NCBI RefSeq assembly: GCF_000004075.3
Contig: NC_026655.2
Coordinates: 7,130,001-7,194,000, forward strand
Direction: 5' to 3'
DNA length: 64,000 nt
From: Cucumis sativus
Taxonomy: Eukaryota; Streptophyta; Magnoliopsida; Cucurbitales; Cucurbitaceae
Part shown: in pieces, positions 10,720 through 32,063 of the stretch
Layout of the letters: each line of letters starts with the position of its first letter
Position numbering within the stretch: position 1 is the stretch's first letter
The notes under the pieces: generated by a model
What the model saw: only the letters and a program-made list of their open reading frames with translations
Databases searched by the model: none
Told to the model about the DNA's origin: nothing
Made by a program: the position numbers and the translations under genes

Positions 10720-13700
10720 ATGGGATCGGATGTTCTTCAACCATTATTGTCAAACAAGAATGCATGTAACGACGAACTGGAGAACTTGTTATCCAATACT
10801 CACCTTCCTCTTCTCCACCGTTACACTCAAGCTACTTGGATCGAAATGAAACTCCTGTTCTACTTAGCCACTCCGGCGATTTTCGTTTACATGATGAATT
10901 ACCTCATGACCATGTTCACCCAAATCTTTTCCGGCCACCTCGGCAACCTCGAACTCGCTGCTTCCTCTCTTGGCAACAATGGAATTCAAATTTTTGCCTA
11001 CGGTCTCATGGTATATATATTATTTTATCTCCCTCTATTCTCCGTTTTTGTGTTTGGGTATGAATACACAATCTAGTACGGGGTTTTGCTAATAATATTG
11101 GTCTTCATACGCTCCATGGACGTAGCTAACATGTATATGTATCGATCTGATCAATATGATTTTTGTATTGCTTGATTGTTGATTATGTAACACCATGTTT
11201 TTCACTCAGTTGGGGATGGGAAGTGCCGTGGAAACTCTATGTGGGCAAGCATATGGAGCAGAGAAACACGAAATGCTTGGGATTTATCTACAAAAATCAG
11301 CCATATTATTGACTCTAACAGGATTTGTATTAACAATTGTTTACATATCTTGCAAACCCATATTGATAATTTTGGGAGAATCAAACAAAATCGCTTCGGC
11401 AGCAGAAGTATTCGTGTACGGATTGATTCCTCAAATCTTCGCTTACGCAATAAACTTCCCAATACAGAAGTTTCTTCAGGCACAGAGCATAGTGTTTCCG
11501 AGTGCTTTCATATCGGCAGGGACGTTGGTGGTTCATGTGGTGCTGAGTTGGGTGGTTGCATACAAAATGGGGTTGGGGCTGATGGGAGTGGCGTTGGTAT
11601 TGAGCCTGTCATGGTGGATATTAGTGGTACTGCAATTTGTGTACATAGTAAAGAGTAAAAGATGTAAAGAAACATGGAGAGGGTTCAGTGCGAAGGCGTT
11701 TTCGGGGTTGCCGGAATTCTTTAAGTTGTCGGTGTCATCGGCGGTGATGCTGTGTTTGGAGACTTGGTATTTCCAGATTTTGGTGTTGCTTGCTGGATTA
11801 CTTGAACATCCTCAACTTGCTCTTGACTCCCTTTCTATCTGGTATATATTTCTCATCTCTTTCCCCCATTCCCCTATTTTTTATTATCTCCTCTTCAATA
11901 TTAAAATAAAATAGTAGCATTTTCAAATTTATCAAAATGAACCCATAAATTTACAAAATATGAAATTTAATATCAAAATCAATCCATAAATTTATAAAAT
12001 ATAATAAAATTTCGTACATTTCTATTAATGACATTCATAGACAATTATATAAATCTATTTGTGTATATCAATATTTTTTCAATATAAAATTTTCCTATAT
12101 TTTTGTAAATAGTCATTTACCATAATTTGACATTTTCGTATACTTTTGTAAATATTTTTAGGGAACGTTTACAATAATTTCTCGATAAAATATTTATATT
12201 CATTTCTTACCATTAAACTTATTAAGTGTATAAATTTTGGAGATATATTCTATTTTATTGTGTAAAATTTGTTTCTTTTCTTTTAGAAAAGCACAACACT
12301 AGATGGGTATGTAGGTGCATCTAAGTATTTTTACTAGGTGGGCACTCTTTTAGGACCTGCATCGTCTTTTCAAAATATATTAATTAATCGAAAGGAAGTA
12401 CAAGATGATGATCAAAACAGTTTTGAGTGGTCTATGAGATATTTTTTTTTAAAAAAAGTATGTTAACCAACAATAGGTTCACCAGAATATGTTTACCTAG
12501 TGAACGCTTTCTTAGCATCTGCATCATCCTCACTTCATTAATATAAACATTCAAGCTCCAAAAAAGTGGAAGACGATGATATCCAAAAGAATTAAGAAAG
12601 TAGAAGCTAAGGGGCTACAGAGAAGTCCACCAAGAGATACATGTTAGATGTTGAAAACGTATACTTGTTTATTGGTTTTGAGATAGAAGCTCACGTGGAA
12701 GTACTATAATTAAAAGAACATCTTCAACCTGCTAACAACAACCCGGGAGAGAACAAAGATTATCCCATAAGTTTTCTACTATTCACATCCAACCCAAATA
12801 ACTCATAAAATGGACACCGAGGAGTTGAAAGTGATAGATGCTCTTTTTTTGTGGGGATCAGGGTGATAGACATAGTGATGTTTGTCTGTTGTGGTTTCTA
12901 TTAATATTCCCAGCCCACATGATTGGGTAACGAGATTTCCATAGCTCCACGGCTAACCTGCTAATTAAAGATGAAAATGTGGTCCATGAGATAATGTTGA
13001 TGATCACTAGCCTAGTTGAGTACTCATGAAAAATGACATGGCATTGCTAAGTGTTGGTAAATAATTCAATGAAGTAGCATTCTTTATTAATTTTATATCT
13101 CTTTATATATATAGCTACCACTTCCTTAATTAATTAATTTTACATTCTCTCTTCCATGTCTTCTTCTTTTGACACAAAATTACCAAGTCTTTGAAAAATG
13201 TCATCACCTTGCTACAAAGGCAAACCCACACAGTTCATTTAATTAAAATTTACCAACTTAAAAAAAATGTCATGTACATGTAAGCACAGAATGACAGAAA
13301 CAAGTTTGTGGTAGTTTTTAATAAAACAATCTTTCTAAATCAAATCAACTTTTTTATGTCATACTTTCATATTTTTTTATAATTTTTTAAAATAACTTTG
13401 TTTGTTAAAAAAATAAAATAAAACAAATGTACTTAACAAGAGGTAATTGATTTAAGATGAAAATGAGATCAGAAGTATACGTTAATTAATTAATTTAACT
13501 ATGTTGTGGTTTTGCAGCACAACCATATCTGAATGGGCTTTGATGATTTCAGTCGGCTTCAATGCTGCCGCAAGGTATATATAACTTCTGATCTCAATCT
13601 TTCTTTTCTTTTTTGGTTAAAAAAAATCTTCTTTTTCATTTGTAATGTACAATTATTGTTTTTAGCAAAGTTGGAGTGGTTTAGATTATTATATGTCTGT

Positions 13701-15438
13701 TAAAAATTATATTAGACATGGTTGGGTGTTTTGTTTGTGTGTTGCAGTGTGAGAGTAGGCAATGAACTTGGAAGCAAGCATCCAAAATCAGCAGCATTTT
13801 CTGTGGTGGTGGTGACTGTCGTTGCATTCACCATCTCTGTATTTTGTAGTGTAATTGTACTTGCACTTCGCAATGTCATCAGCTACGCATTTACGGAAGG
13901 CCTTGTTGTGGCAGCTGCAGTCTCCGATCTTTGCCCACTTCTTGCTCTCACCATTCTCCTCAACGGAATTCAACCTGTCTTATCTGGTACTTCCGTTTTC
14001 ACACACCTACTTTCAGTTTCAACACAAAAACTTACTTGGTTCACAAACAGTGTATAACGCCCAAAGAGAAATAGTTTATATACTATTAGAGAGAATAAAT
14101 CAAAATAACAGAAAACAGTAACACTTGATCCAGAGCTAAAGAGTTTATACAGTACACATTTCTCTAAATCTTGCCATAAAAATGTAAATAATATGAATAT
14201 GCTAAATATGAATTCAGTAAGATTTTTTCTATATTTGGATGTTTGAAAATGACAGATAAAAAATCCAAAACATTCCGACCTACCCTCAATATAAATTAAG
14301 ATAAGTTGTCAAACATAAATAAATTCATTGCAACCAACAATTTGATCTCATTACTTCATTTCTCAAGGTGTTGCTGTTGGGTGTGGTTGGCAAGCATTCG
14401 TGGCCTATGTAAATATTGGTTGCTATTATATTGTTGGAGTTCCCTTGGGGGTTCTTCTTGGTTTCTATTACAAATTCGGTGCCAAGGTATAGTCCTAAGT
14501 TCACAATATTAATTTTTCATTTTTTTTTCTAAAATGATCTAATTCATTGTTGTATTAAATAATTTATGATAGATAACTTGATAGGTATATCAAACTTTCT
14601 ACGTATTATCTTTACAATCGATATGATATATTTGTGTTCACTATACATGGATATAAGCTCACACAACTTATTAGTGAATATATTAACTTGCTAATAACAA
14701 TTATTGAAGAATGACATGGTAGAATTTTGTGGTAGTTTAGTATTAATTTCTAAATTTATGGAGAGCTAAGTATTGTGTAATTTATGTCCGAAGGGTATTT
14801 GGTTGGGGATGATGGGTGGAACTTGCATTCAGACAATCATTCTGATATGGGTCACATTTGGAACCGATTGGAATAAAGAGGTAAGATATTATTGTGTTAA
14901 TTTATATATACTCTTGAAATTGAAATATAGTTTTTGATTCGAAATATTTTTTTTTTTTTTTTGCTATATTTGTTAGTATTTTTAGAAGCTTGGTTGGTTT
15001 AAAATAATTTGTCACTATTTTATTCAGTGTCTTTTTTTTCTCTTAGTAAACAGCCATCTAAATAATTAAATTAGTTAAGATTTATAAGCGTTTGTATTCT
15101 CTTTTTGTTATCTATTAAATTTCATAAAGGGTTTGGATCACAAAAGAAATACATTTAAAGAACTATGTTCCACATTTTTGGAACTTTTTTTTTTATAATT
15201 AGGTAACCAAAATTACTATGACTATTAAAAAAGAAGAGACTTAAACAATAATGTTCTGTGAACTATTTTAAAAAAGTTGAAAAAAAACATACCTGTCAAC
15301 TGTGATCTTTAGTAAGGGTTAAGAAGAAAAAAAGGGATGTGATAAGAGCTGTTTTCCATGGGAAAATTACAGGTTGAAGAATCAATGAAGAGATTAAACA
15401 AGTGGGATGACAAACAGGAAATTACTTTGAAGGATTGA
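10720..15438 (+). CDS. MATE efflux transporter (DETOXIFICATION 40-like), 7 exons
   Basis: Exons 10720-11010, 11210-11841, 13518-13574, 13748-13986, 14368-14486, 14794-14880 and 15373-15438 join in frame to 496 aa, a normal MATE length, ending in TGA. All introns are GT-AG. The ATG at 10720 is the first possible start in the frame; the frame upstream is only an A-run. Seen: a hydrophilic N-terminus with LQPLL and [13 protein letters not shown], then the family hallmark [17 protein letters not shown] at the exon 1/2 join, RVGNELG in exon 4 and [13 protein letters not shown] in exon 5, with about 12 hydrophobic segments. Known: plant MATE proteins are proton- or sodium-coupled exporters of organic cations, flavonoids, alkaloids or hormones at the plasma membrane or tonoplast. 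The substrate cannot be told from sequence. The N-terminus most resembles Arabidopsis DTX40. No lesion was seen. Confidence 0.93.
12302..12600. repeat. Imperfect tandem duplication in MATE intron 2
   Basis: A block at about 12302-12443 (words actaggtgggcactctttt, aggacctgcatcgtc, gtacaagatgatgatc) is followed at about 12471-12600 by a diverged copy (cctagtgaacgctttctt, agcatctgcatcatcc, gaagacgatgatatcc). The period is about 170 bases. This accounts for part of the unusual length of the 1.68-kb intron. It has no coding character, and the unit may be a dispersed repeat of this genome. Confidence 0.5.
13280..13311. repeat. 32-bp exact copy of a receptor-kinase intron inside MATE intron 2
   Basis: The 32 bases here are identical to 17337-17368, which lie just inside the donor of intron 4 of receptor-kinase gene A. 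The same intron position in genes D and E has related wording (gttggtgcc followed by tatgcttgtt), so the receptor-kinase copy is the native one and this is the derived copy. The identity stops abruptly on both sides. Confidence 0.7.
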
Positions 15439-16368
15439 ATTCCATTTGGAATAAGGTTGTCAATTGCATGCTTATGTGGAAGGATTAGCTTTGGCTGTTG
15501 TGTTCCACGAAATACCTTCCAGTTTAGGTTGTCCATTTCTTTTTTGGGTGAAGAATGGAAGAGAGAACGAGGATAAGAAAACAGCAGGCTAAACAGGGGT
15601 AGAGACGAGATTGCATTTGTGAAAGTTATGTTATTGTTACTGTTATTTAAAACTCGTAGCCTAAATTTATAGAAAAAATTCCTATATACTTTATACTTCA
15701 TTTCAAAAATGCCTTTATACTTTCAATCGTACGTAATGAATTAGAAAATGTCCAAAACGTACATGACCTTAATAGTTTTGCATAGAACTTGGTTAATGTC
15801 ATTGTGTAAAAAATTGTTTTAATGAGGTTCGTTGTATGTAATAGTTGAAACTTATGTCGATAGCCATGTTTTGATATATTTTAAGAGGAGATATTGATTT
15901 TGTAAATCTATGGTATTCTATATTATATCTAAGCATTGATTTTTTTTTTTTATTTTGGTGGCTGAATATTATTATTTTTATTTGACTAATATGATAATTG
16001 GTTTTTTTTACAATAAGCCTATGGTACACAATAGTCAAATGCAAGTTTCAATACATTTGAAAAGGCAGAATTGAAGTTGATACATCTTTTTTTTTTTTTT
16101 ATATATATATAAAAGACAGTACTGCAAAGAACATGTAAGAAACAAAGTTTTGGCTGATATGCCAATATTCAAAACAATTTGAGAATTGAATCCTTTTCAT
16201 TGATATAGAATGATGATTTGACAATAAGAGAAGCCACTTCTTGGCCTCTTATGAAAAAATCCAAGTTGTACACACATCTTGAATCGTCCAGAATGTGTCC
16301 ATTTGGGACAATGTATTGAAAGGGAAAAGTACTCTTCACAAAGTGATCTTATTAACTGTTAATATTTA
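15439..16368. other. Spacer between the convergent MATE gene and gene A
   Basis: This is a tail-to-tail spacer that must hold both 3' UTRs. It is AT-rich with T-runs near 15940 and 16088. The open frames at 15309-15701 and 15799-16044 on the minus strand overlap the last MATE exon or low-complexity DNA and have no recognisable motifs. Confidence 0.4.
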
Positions 16369-19552
<3,184 letters not shown>

Positions 19553-21525
19553 GGCTTCTTTCAAATCAAAGCAAGTGATTTTTCATTTTGACTTGAATAT
19601 CAATCCATGTACTTTTTTGGTAACTATTGAACTTTGAGTTTATATTTTCGTCAACGAAGAATCATACCGAATCTTTGGAACCAATAATTGAAGGAAAATG
19701 TATAAATATATAGTGTAGTGCCATTGTTGCTACGTCTACTGTGGAACCGATTTTCTTAATATTGTGGGAATTCCATAGTAATCCAAATGTAAGAAAGAAG
19801 AAGAAGTTGCTCCATTGTTTTTATTTTAAACGTTTGTTTTTCTTTATTTTCAGCTCATGGATAGTTTATTTGTTTAAATAATTTGAAGTTTAGCTTTCTT
19901 GCAAAGTCACCTATCTCTAAACAATTATATTTTATTGAGTATGAATTTCAACTGGTGAAGAGGCAGATTTCATTGCTATCCTTTTTTTTTTAAAGGAAAA
20001 AAGTTCTTACTTTTAATAATCAGTAACACTTGTCATGAACAATTGAGTTATGCTCATTCTAATATCCCACTTAATCCTTATTTGGTAAATTTCTAATATT
20101 TATTCTTCAATGCAGTAGAAATTCACAGTTAAATCATTCATAAAAAAATTCGTCAAAAAAACTTATTACCTAAAAGTTGATTCATCATTTAGTTATATTA
20201 TTGTTTTATATATGTATGTCAACAAATGCAGCTTTTGACACATATATATAACTATCAATACATTCATTTTGTACATGTGATGATCTACAAATTGATATGA
20301 ACACCAAAGAAATGACTAGTTCTGTTATGTGTATAATTAAATGCATTTGCCTGTCAATATCTTTCATTGTTAAAGATGTGTTAGTTTATGACGATTTATC
20401 TGTTTATTGTGCTTTTCTTTTATTCTCTCTTTCTTTCTTTATTTGTTTGCCTATGTAGGAAAGGTACAAAATGAAGAATGAGCCAAGTCAAATTCAAGTT
20501 ATTTTTTAAAACAAGTCAAACTCAAATTACTTAGTAGACTAACTTCTCTAATTTATTCAAATTTTGTGTGTGATTGTTTGAAATGGCAATTAAGTTAGAT
20601 TTCAACCAATATACGTATCTCAAATTTTGTTCATTCAGATTAGTATAATATTAACAAGAAGAGTACACCAATATATGTTAACCTTGACATCCATTTAGAT
20701 GAATTTTGCATTTTGAAATTTTCAATACTTGTTAACTTTGAATAGGTTAAAAGGTAATTGAATTAATTAAACCATATTTAGATCATTAAAATGAGGTGTC
20801 CAAATATGAAGTCATTCAACTGTCATCTTTAGTTAGTGAGTACTTTGAATGCTCAAATTATAAAATTTTAAAGTTAGTAGAATAAATGACACAATGATTA
20901 TTTTAGAAGGCGAAATCGTCCCACGTCAAATAGACTAAGGTAAAAAAGTTACAAACTCTTGTTCAATTGATAAGAATTTGTCAATGATATTGAAAATTTA
21001 TGCGAGATATAGATAAATGAATGACACCAAAAAAATATATTGGTTCACGTCTTTCTGCGACTACAGGTCTTACAAGGATGGAGATTGCAAAGAAAGCATC
21101 AAACTTTGTTTTACAAATCGCTCTCCAAATAGCCCCACACAACAAGTCGATAACTTGGAATATAAGTAAGAGAGACTCTAAACCTGTAGAAAAAAAAATA
21201 CATACTGTATTTTCGAATTAATCACTCACTGTCGTCATACACCACCAAAATATTGAAGAACATGAAAGAAAAATTACTTCAGAGGCTCTCAGCTTTTCTT
21301 CTTCATTTTGGCAAAAAACATTAGGCTCACTTAGATTTTCTTCCTTATAGTTAATCACCTCCCACAATGGCAGTAGCAAATAAAGCATATATATGTTAAG
21401 TAAAATGGAAATGGATCTAGTTATATATGTTTTTGTCTCCACAATTCTTAACACATTAACAATCTTAAACAATAATGCAAAGAAAGGTACTCTTTATAAT
21501 TGACTTTATCATAGATAATTATTTA
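19553..21525. other. Upstream region of gene A; 5'-flank duplicated upstream of gene B
   Basis: A TATA-like word (tataaatatata at about 19700-19711) lies about 150 bases before the gene A ATG, and the nearby block agtgccattgttgctacg resembles the upstream region of pseudogene G near 49295. From about 20030 to 20670 the sequence matches 25540-26170 upstream of gene B (shared gagttatgctcatt, gttaaagatgtgttag, cctatgtaggaaagg, aatgaagaatgagc), so the duplication that made A and B included at least 1 kb of upstream DNA. The open frames at 21021-21472 have no family character. Confidence 0.5.
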
Positions 21526-24743
<3,218 letters not shown>

Positions 24744-26754
24744 GGCTTCCTTCAATTCGAAGGCAAGCTTGTTGATCTTCCGTAGCACGTTGAAGCAGCT
24801 AAATTCTCATTTTTACCTAAATAACAATCCATGTGTGTGTTGAGAAATTATTCAACTGTGAATTTGTTATTTTTTTGAATCAGAAAGGATTATGATGGAT
24901 CAACTGGCCCTCTGGACTAGTTTGAATGAGTATATTTAATTTACTATCGTTGTCACTTTGTCTTCTATAAAATGTTTGAACTTTTCCATGTCACTTTGGA
25001 TGAAGCTAAGCTTTTCTTGGTTTCTATGAAACAAAATTTGAAGTCTTTTATTTAAAATAAAAAATTTTAACAAATAAGTTATTTTGAAAAAAATTAGACT
25101 CTTTCAAAAGTACTTCAAACATTTGTTTTTTTTATCAGAAGTGTTCATATAGAAAACGAGTTTTTTCTTTTAAAATCATTTCAAAAGAGTCCTAAATCTC
25201 ATTTTATGAATGGTGTTGAACAAGGAAGGGAAGAAATTTTCATTTTTATTTATTTATTTAATTTTCTTCAATGACATCTCGAAGCATGCCAAGAAGATAA
25301 ATTCTATGGTCTTCTTCCAATTGTATTTTTTCAATAATTATTTGAAGAGAATACAACTTGCCATCTGAGTTCTTGGACTTAGTTTTGAACTGATTATTGT
25401 ATGTCTTTGAGGTCATTAAAAATGTTACTTTAAGTTAAACAAGCTTAGTGTTAGTTCTTAGTTCTTATGATTGACAAAGGCTAAAATCTGTTCTCTTTTT
25501 TTTTTGTTGGATTAGTGATTTAGAATGGTATCACCTTGTGTCAAGTGAGTTATGCTCATTTTTGCAAATTGTCTCAAATCTTTAACTCTGGATCTTTAGT
25601 AAAGTTTATAATATTTATTGTTTAATGTATAAAAAATTCTCAATTAAATCTTTCTATAAAAAAATCGTCAAAAACTTATCAACTTATGAATGAAATTTTG
25701 ATTCATTATCGCTAAATTATATTATTAATTGGTTTGTTATATAGGCATCCACGGCCTTATTTGAATAGGATATGTTGTATTCAATACATCCATTTTGCAA
25801 ATGTGATCTATTTATCTTGGACATCAAAGAAATGACTTGTTCTTTTATATGCATAATTAAATAATGCATTTGGGCCCTCATCTTTCATTGTTAAAGATGT
25901 GTTAGCATATGATTTATATAATGTTATAGTGGTTTTCTTTTATTGTTTATTTATTTTATTTTCCTATGTAGGAAAGGAACACAATGAAGAATGAGCTAAG
26001 TCAAAAAAAAAATAAAAATAAAAAACTCAAATAAAAATCTCACTTCTCTAATTTAGGAGGGGGATTGTTTTAAATGAGAATTGATCGAACCAAGTAGATT
26101 TCAACCAACATTCCTATCTCAAATTTTGTTCATTGAGGTTATTATAATATTAACAACAAGAGGGTGCACCCGATGGCGAATCCAAAGGAATGTAATTTAG
26201 AATGAACTTGAAAATAATTTCACCATCTAACTAGCTCTTGTTATTCTTATTTTTCAGTTATATACACATATTGTTGCCTTTCAAGTTTTATATACTCATT
26301 ATTTGTGTCAACTCAAAAAAAAAAAAAAAATGGATCTAAGCTAATGCTAATATTTACTTTATTTCCCCTCTAAAACTGCAAACTTAATGAAGCACATGCT
26401 AATACCATTTTTGGAACTTTTCCAAAATAATTGGAGCTTCTTCGAAGGAGTGGTTATAAAACTAAAAAGAGAGAAGGGTTAGAGGTATTGAAACTTATAA
26501 TATAAACGAAGATGATTACGTTAAATTTAATTGTTTATCGCTTCCTTCTTAATTCTAATATAATTTTTAATGATTAGAATTTAAATATAGTTTATTTTTA
26601 AGCTCTTTGATATACATTTGATACTTTTTGATAATCTTTTGGACTTTGATATACTTAATGCACCATCATACTCTTTGATATATTTAATACTCGTGTTACA
26701 CTTGATTCTTCGTGGAGATACACTTGATACCCTCAGGGATGCGCTTGTGTGTGT
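24744..26754. other. Upstream region of gene B and left flank of pseudogene C
   Basis: A block at 24905-24969 (ggccctctggactagtttg followed by actatcgttgtcac and tgtcttcta) is shared with the upstream regions of C and F (see separate entry). About 25540-26170 is the counterpart of the gene A upstream flank. The stretch 26600-26750 repeats ctttgatata and ttgatac words, looks low-complexity, and abuts the broken end of pseudogene C. No gene was seen. Confidence 0.45.
24905..24969 (-). promoter_or_regulatory. Conserved upstream block of gene B (putative promoter)
   Basis: This 65-bp block lies 162-226 bases before the ATG of gene B and is closely matched at 47329-47390 (157-218 bases before gene F) and 28053-28113 (80-140 bases before the start position of pseudogene C). 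Shared words are ggccctct, tagtttgaatga, actatc and tgtcttcta, with an A/T core that reads as a TATA-like run in F. Conservation across different subgroups suggests a core promoter carried along with the genes. Function is inferred. Confidence 0.4.
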
Positions 26755-27973
26755 GAACGCAGAAACCAAGCAGCTTGACAAGATTTCTATGTTGAAATTT
26801 GGAAATCAACAAGACCTCATTTTTGAACTCCATTTGCCCCTTGACTTGAACCCTCTGCCAGCTTTTTAACTGCTATTTGTTTTCCATTTGGAAGCTTTTT
26901 CTGTACTATATAGCATTTGTTATTGTTAGCAAAAACTTGCCTACATTTACATAATCAAAAGACAGAGCATGTAAAGAGAATGAAAAACACTAAAAACAAA
27001 TGGAATAATTAATGCAAAGATGTGGTAGGAAAAAAATACCTTGTATACAGGACCAAGACCACCTTCATCTATCTTATTATGAAAAGAGAAATTGTTTGTG
27101 GCAACCTCTATCTCAGTAAAATCAAACAGTGGCATCTCAACTTCATCATTTTCTTGAGATTGAACCTCACGTGCAGCAGCTGTTCCGGTTGAGTTGAGTT
27201 CAAATCTTATAAACAAACTGCTTCTAGCTTCGTTTGAATACGTTACCTCGCCCGCGCTATATTCGAACTTTGAAGAATAAACTGCGGTATCTCCCAGTGG
27301 ATCACTACCACTTAACCTACTATTATACCAAGGGCGAGCTCGGTACTTTACGACCGACCCTTTGCGAATTATTAATTAGGGAAGTCCATCCAATTGAATG
27401 CAGAGAGTGAAGTACCCAGACGACGGATAGTTTTGGTTTCTCCATGATTTTAATGTTCTGTTCAGGCCGGTTTTCGAGTCCCATCCCAGTTTTATGCCCG
27501 GTAAAAGAGTATTAGAGGGATAATCGAAACTCAGCCACACATAGTTTCCAGACCCAGAATCTATTAAAACCAAATTACCTGTATCTAGCAGCTGTGCCAC
27601 TGATTCTTTCACAATGTCCGAAGGAGAGGAAGACCATAAAGCTCCACCTGTTTCATTGAGAAGAACAACGCTTCGTTCTTTAATTACTGTTAATCTGCCG
27701 GTGAAATTTACAAGTGGGTTATCTCTGTTTGCACCCACACCAGTCTTTGTGATGTTTTTATACCATATTCCTATATTGGAATTTGGAGCCTTGAGGCGTG
27801 AAGATTCCCAATACAAACTTCTGTTGAGATGAAACTAATATCTGGGTACTAACATTGATGGATTCCCCTGCTTTTATGATATCAATTTCTAGTGGTTCTT
27901 TGGAAAACAGAGCAACGATCGCCCAGAGGAAGAGGAAAGCCCAAAGCTTGCACAGGAAAATCAATTTTCCCAC
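26755..27973 (-). pseudogene. Pseudogene C: truncated SD1-type receptor-like kinase
   Basis: Most like gene B. The family start position is GTG instead of ATG (27973-27971). A deletion breaks the frame near 27775 (after GSKFQY). The glutamine codon after LDGLP has become TAA at 27376-27378. The ectodomain is then joined near 27190, within LNSTG, directly to the juxtamembrane/kinase start ([16 protein letters not shown]), losing the PAN domain and membrane helix, about 0.95 kb relative to gene B. The glycine loop reads DEGGLGPVYK. The donor at 27040/27039 and the following exon 4 remnant (26900 to about 26755) survive, but exon 4 has a 1-base insertion in a G run and stops after GFC; the rest of the kinase is absent. 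Intron 3 is about 90 percent like that of gene B by eye, so the copy is fairly young. Confidence 0.88.
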
Positions 27974-28052
27974 GGCTTCCTTCAACGCAGAAGCATGTTT
28001 CTTGATCTTCCTTAGCACGAAGTGTCATTTTCTGAATTATGATGTATCATCT

Positions 28053-28113
28053 GGCCCTCTAGTTTGAATGACAAATATAAATAGTATACTATCATTTTCA
28101 CTCTGTCTTCTAC
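28053..28113 (-). promoter_or_regulatory. Conserved upstream block of pseudogene C
   Basis: Counterpart of the blocks upstream of genes B and F (ggccctctagtttgaatga, actatcattttcac, tgtcttcta). It is about 80 bases closer to the start position than in B and F, which suggests a deletion in the former leader. Confidence 0.4.
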
Positions 28114-28337
28114 CAAACTAAATTAAATCTACTTAAAACGAAATTTAAATTGAGTCAAGTACTGAACAACGACCGGAAGAAATTTTTATTTTGTCTTTAA
28201 CTAATTTTCTTCATTGACTTCTTGATGCAAAGAAAATACTTATATGGTCTCCTTTGAATTGCATTTTTCAATAAATTAAAACTCATTCAAAATGTTACTT
28301 TAAGTTGAACAAGCTTTAACTTTAGTTCTTATGATTG

Positions 28338-28430
28338 AAAAAAGCTGAAACCTTGTGCCTGCAAATTAGTTCTCCCATTGCTTCTTGAGATTCAAAGCAA
28401 GTAACTTATCATTTTGCCTAACTTTTAATT
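28338..28430 (-). pseudogene. 5'-end scrap of another SD1-type receptor-like kinase
   Basis: On the minus strand an ATG at 28378-28376 opens MGELICRHKVSAFF, nearly the signal-peptide start of gene A (MGERICRCSKVSAF) and pseudogene G (MGELICNCKLSTF). The leader next to it (cttgagattcaaagcaagta, cattttgcc) also matches the gene A leader. Downstream the match ends and the flanking phrase aagcttta..agttcttatgattga instead resembles the far-upstream flank of gene B near 25440-25480. It is therefore a recombination scrap of an eleventh copy, with about 14 codons left. Confidence 0.55.
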
Positions 28431-28933
28431 TATATTGTGATAATTGTACATAATCCCCAATCCCAGGAAATTTGTATTGCCATTTTTAGGTACCCAACTG
28501 AGGTTTAGCTAAGGTTAGAAAACTAAGAAAAAATGGCTTCAGAGGGAACTGAACTTTACATATCTTAAAAAAATTACCACCGGATATGTCAAAGAAGAAA
28601 CATAGAAAATGAAAATGAAAAAAGAAAAACCCCATGAGTCGTTGTTGAGTACTTTCAACGATTCAAATTTTATTTTAATCGAATTTTGATTTCAGAGGGC
28701 CATGTATGATGCCTATTTTTGCTGATAAAATATAAATTCACAGTTGAATGTTCTTTCAACGTTCTCATGGATTGATGTCTAGATCAAATTCACATTGAAT
28801 CCTCTTGAACATTGAATTCTCTTGAACTTATCATTCTTCAGAAGTTCAATTACCTTGGTTTGACTTGGAGGAAGCCGTGGGAAAATTGATTTGGAGATGC
28901 GGGGTTTCGATTTTTCTGTTGTTCTGGACGATT
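28431..28933. other. Leader and upstream region of gene D
   Basis: The 69 bases before the ATG at 28934 (28865-28933) still encode, in frame, the signal-peptide start of the family (EEAVGKLIWRCGVSIFLLFWTI), but no ATG occurs before the in-frame stop at 28823-28825. Where the sister genes have GCCATGG, this sequence has GCCGTGG at 28874-28880. A divergent promoter for gene D and the old gene C must lie in 28019-28860; no clear TATA box was chosen. Confidence 0.45.

Positions 28934-32063
<3,130 letters not shown>

Noticed and set aside
15309..15701. 130-residue minus-strand frame as a gene
   Set aside because: It is antisense to the last MATE exon, whose plus-strand frame and splice sites fit the family.
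19553..19564. Start of gene A four codons upstream at 19564 (likewise 24788 in B, 37155 in E, 47184 in F, 50213 in H)
   Set aside because: Those positions are TTG or GTG, not ATG. The conserved ATG in GCCATG is the natural nuclear start.
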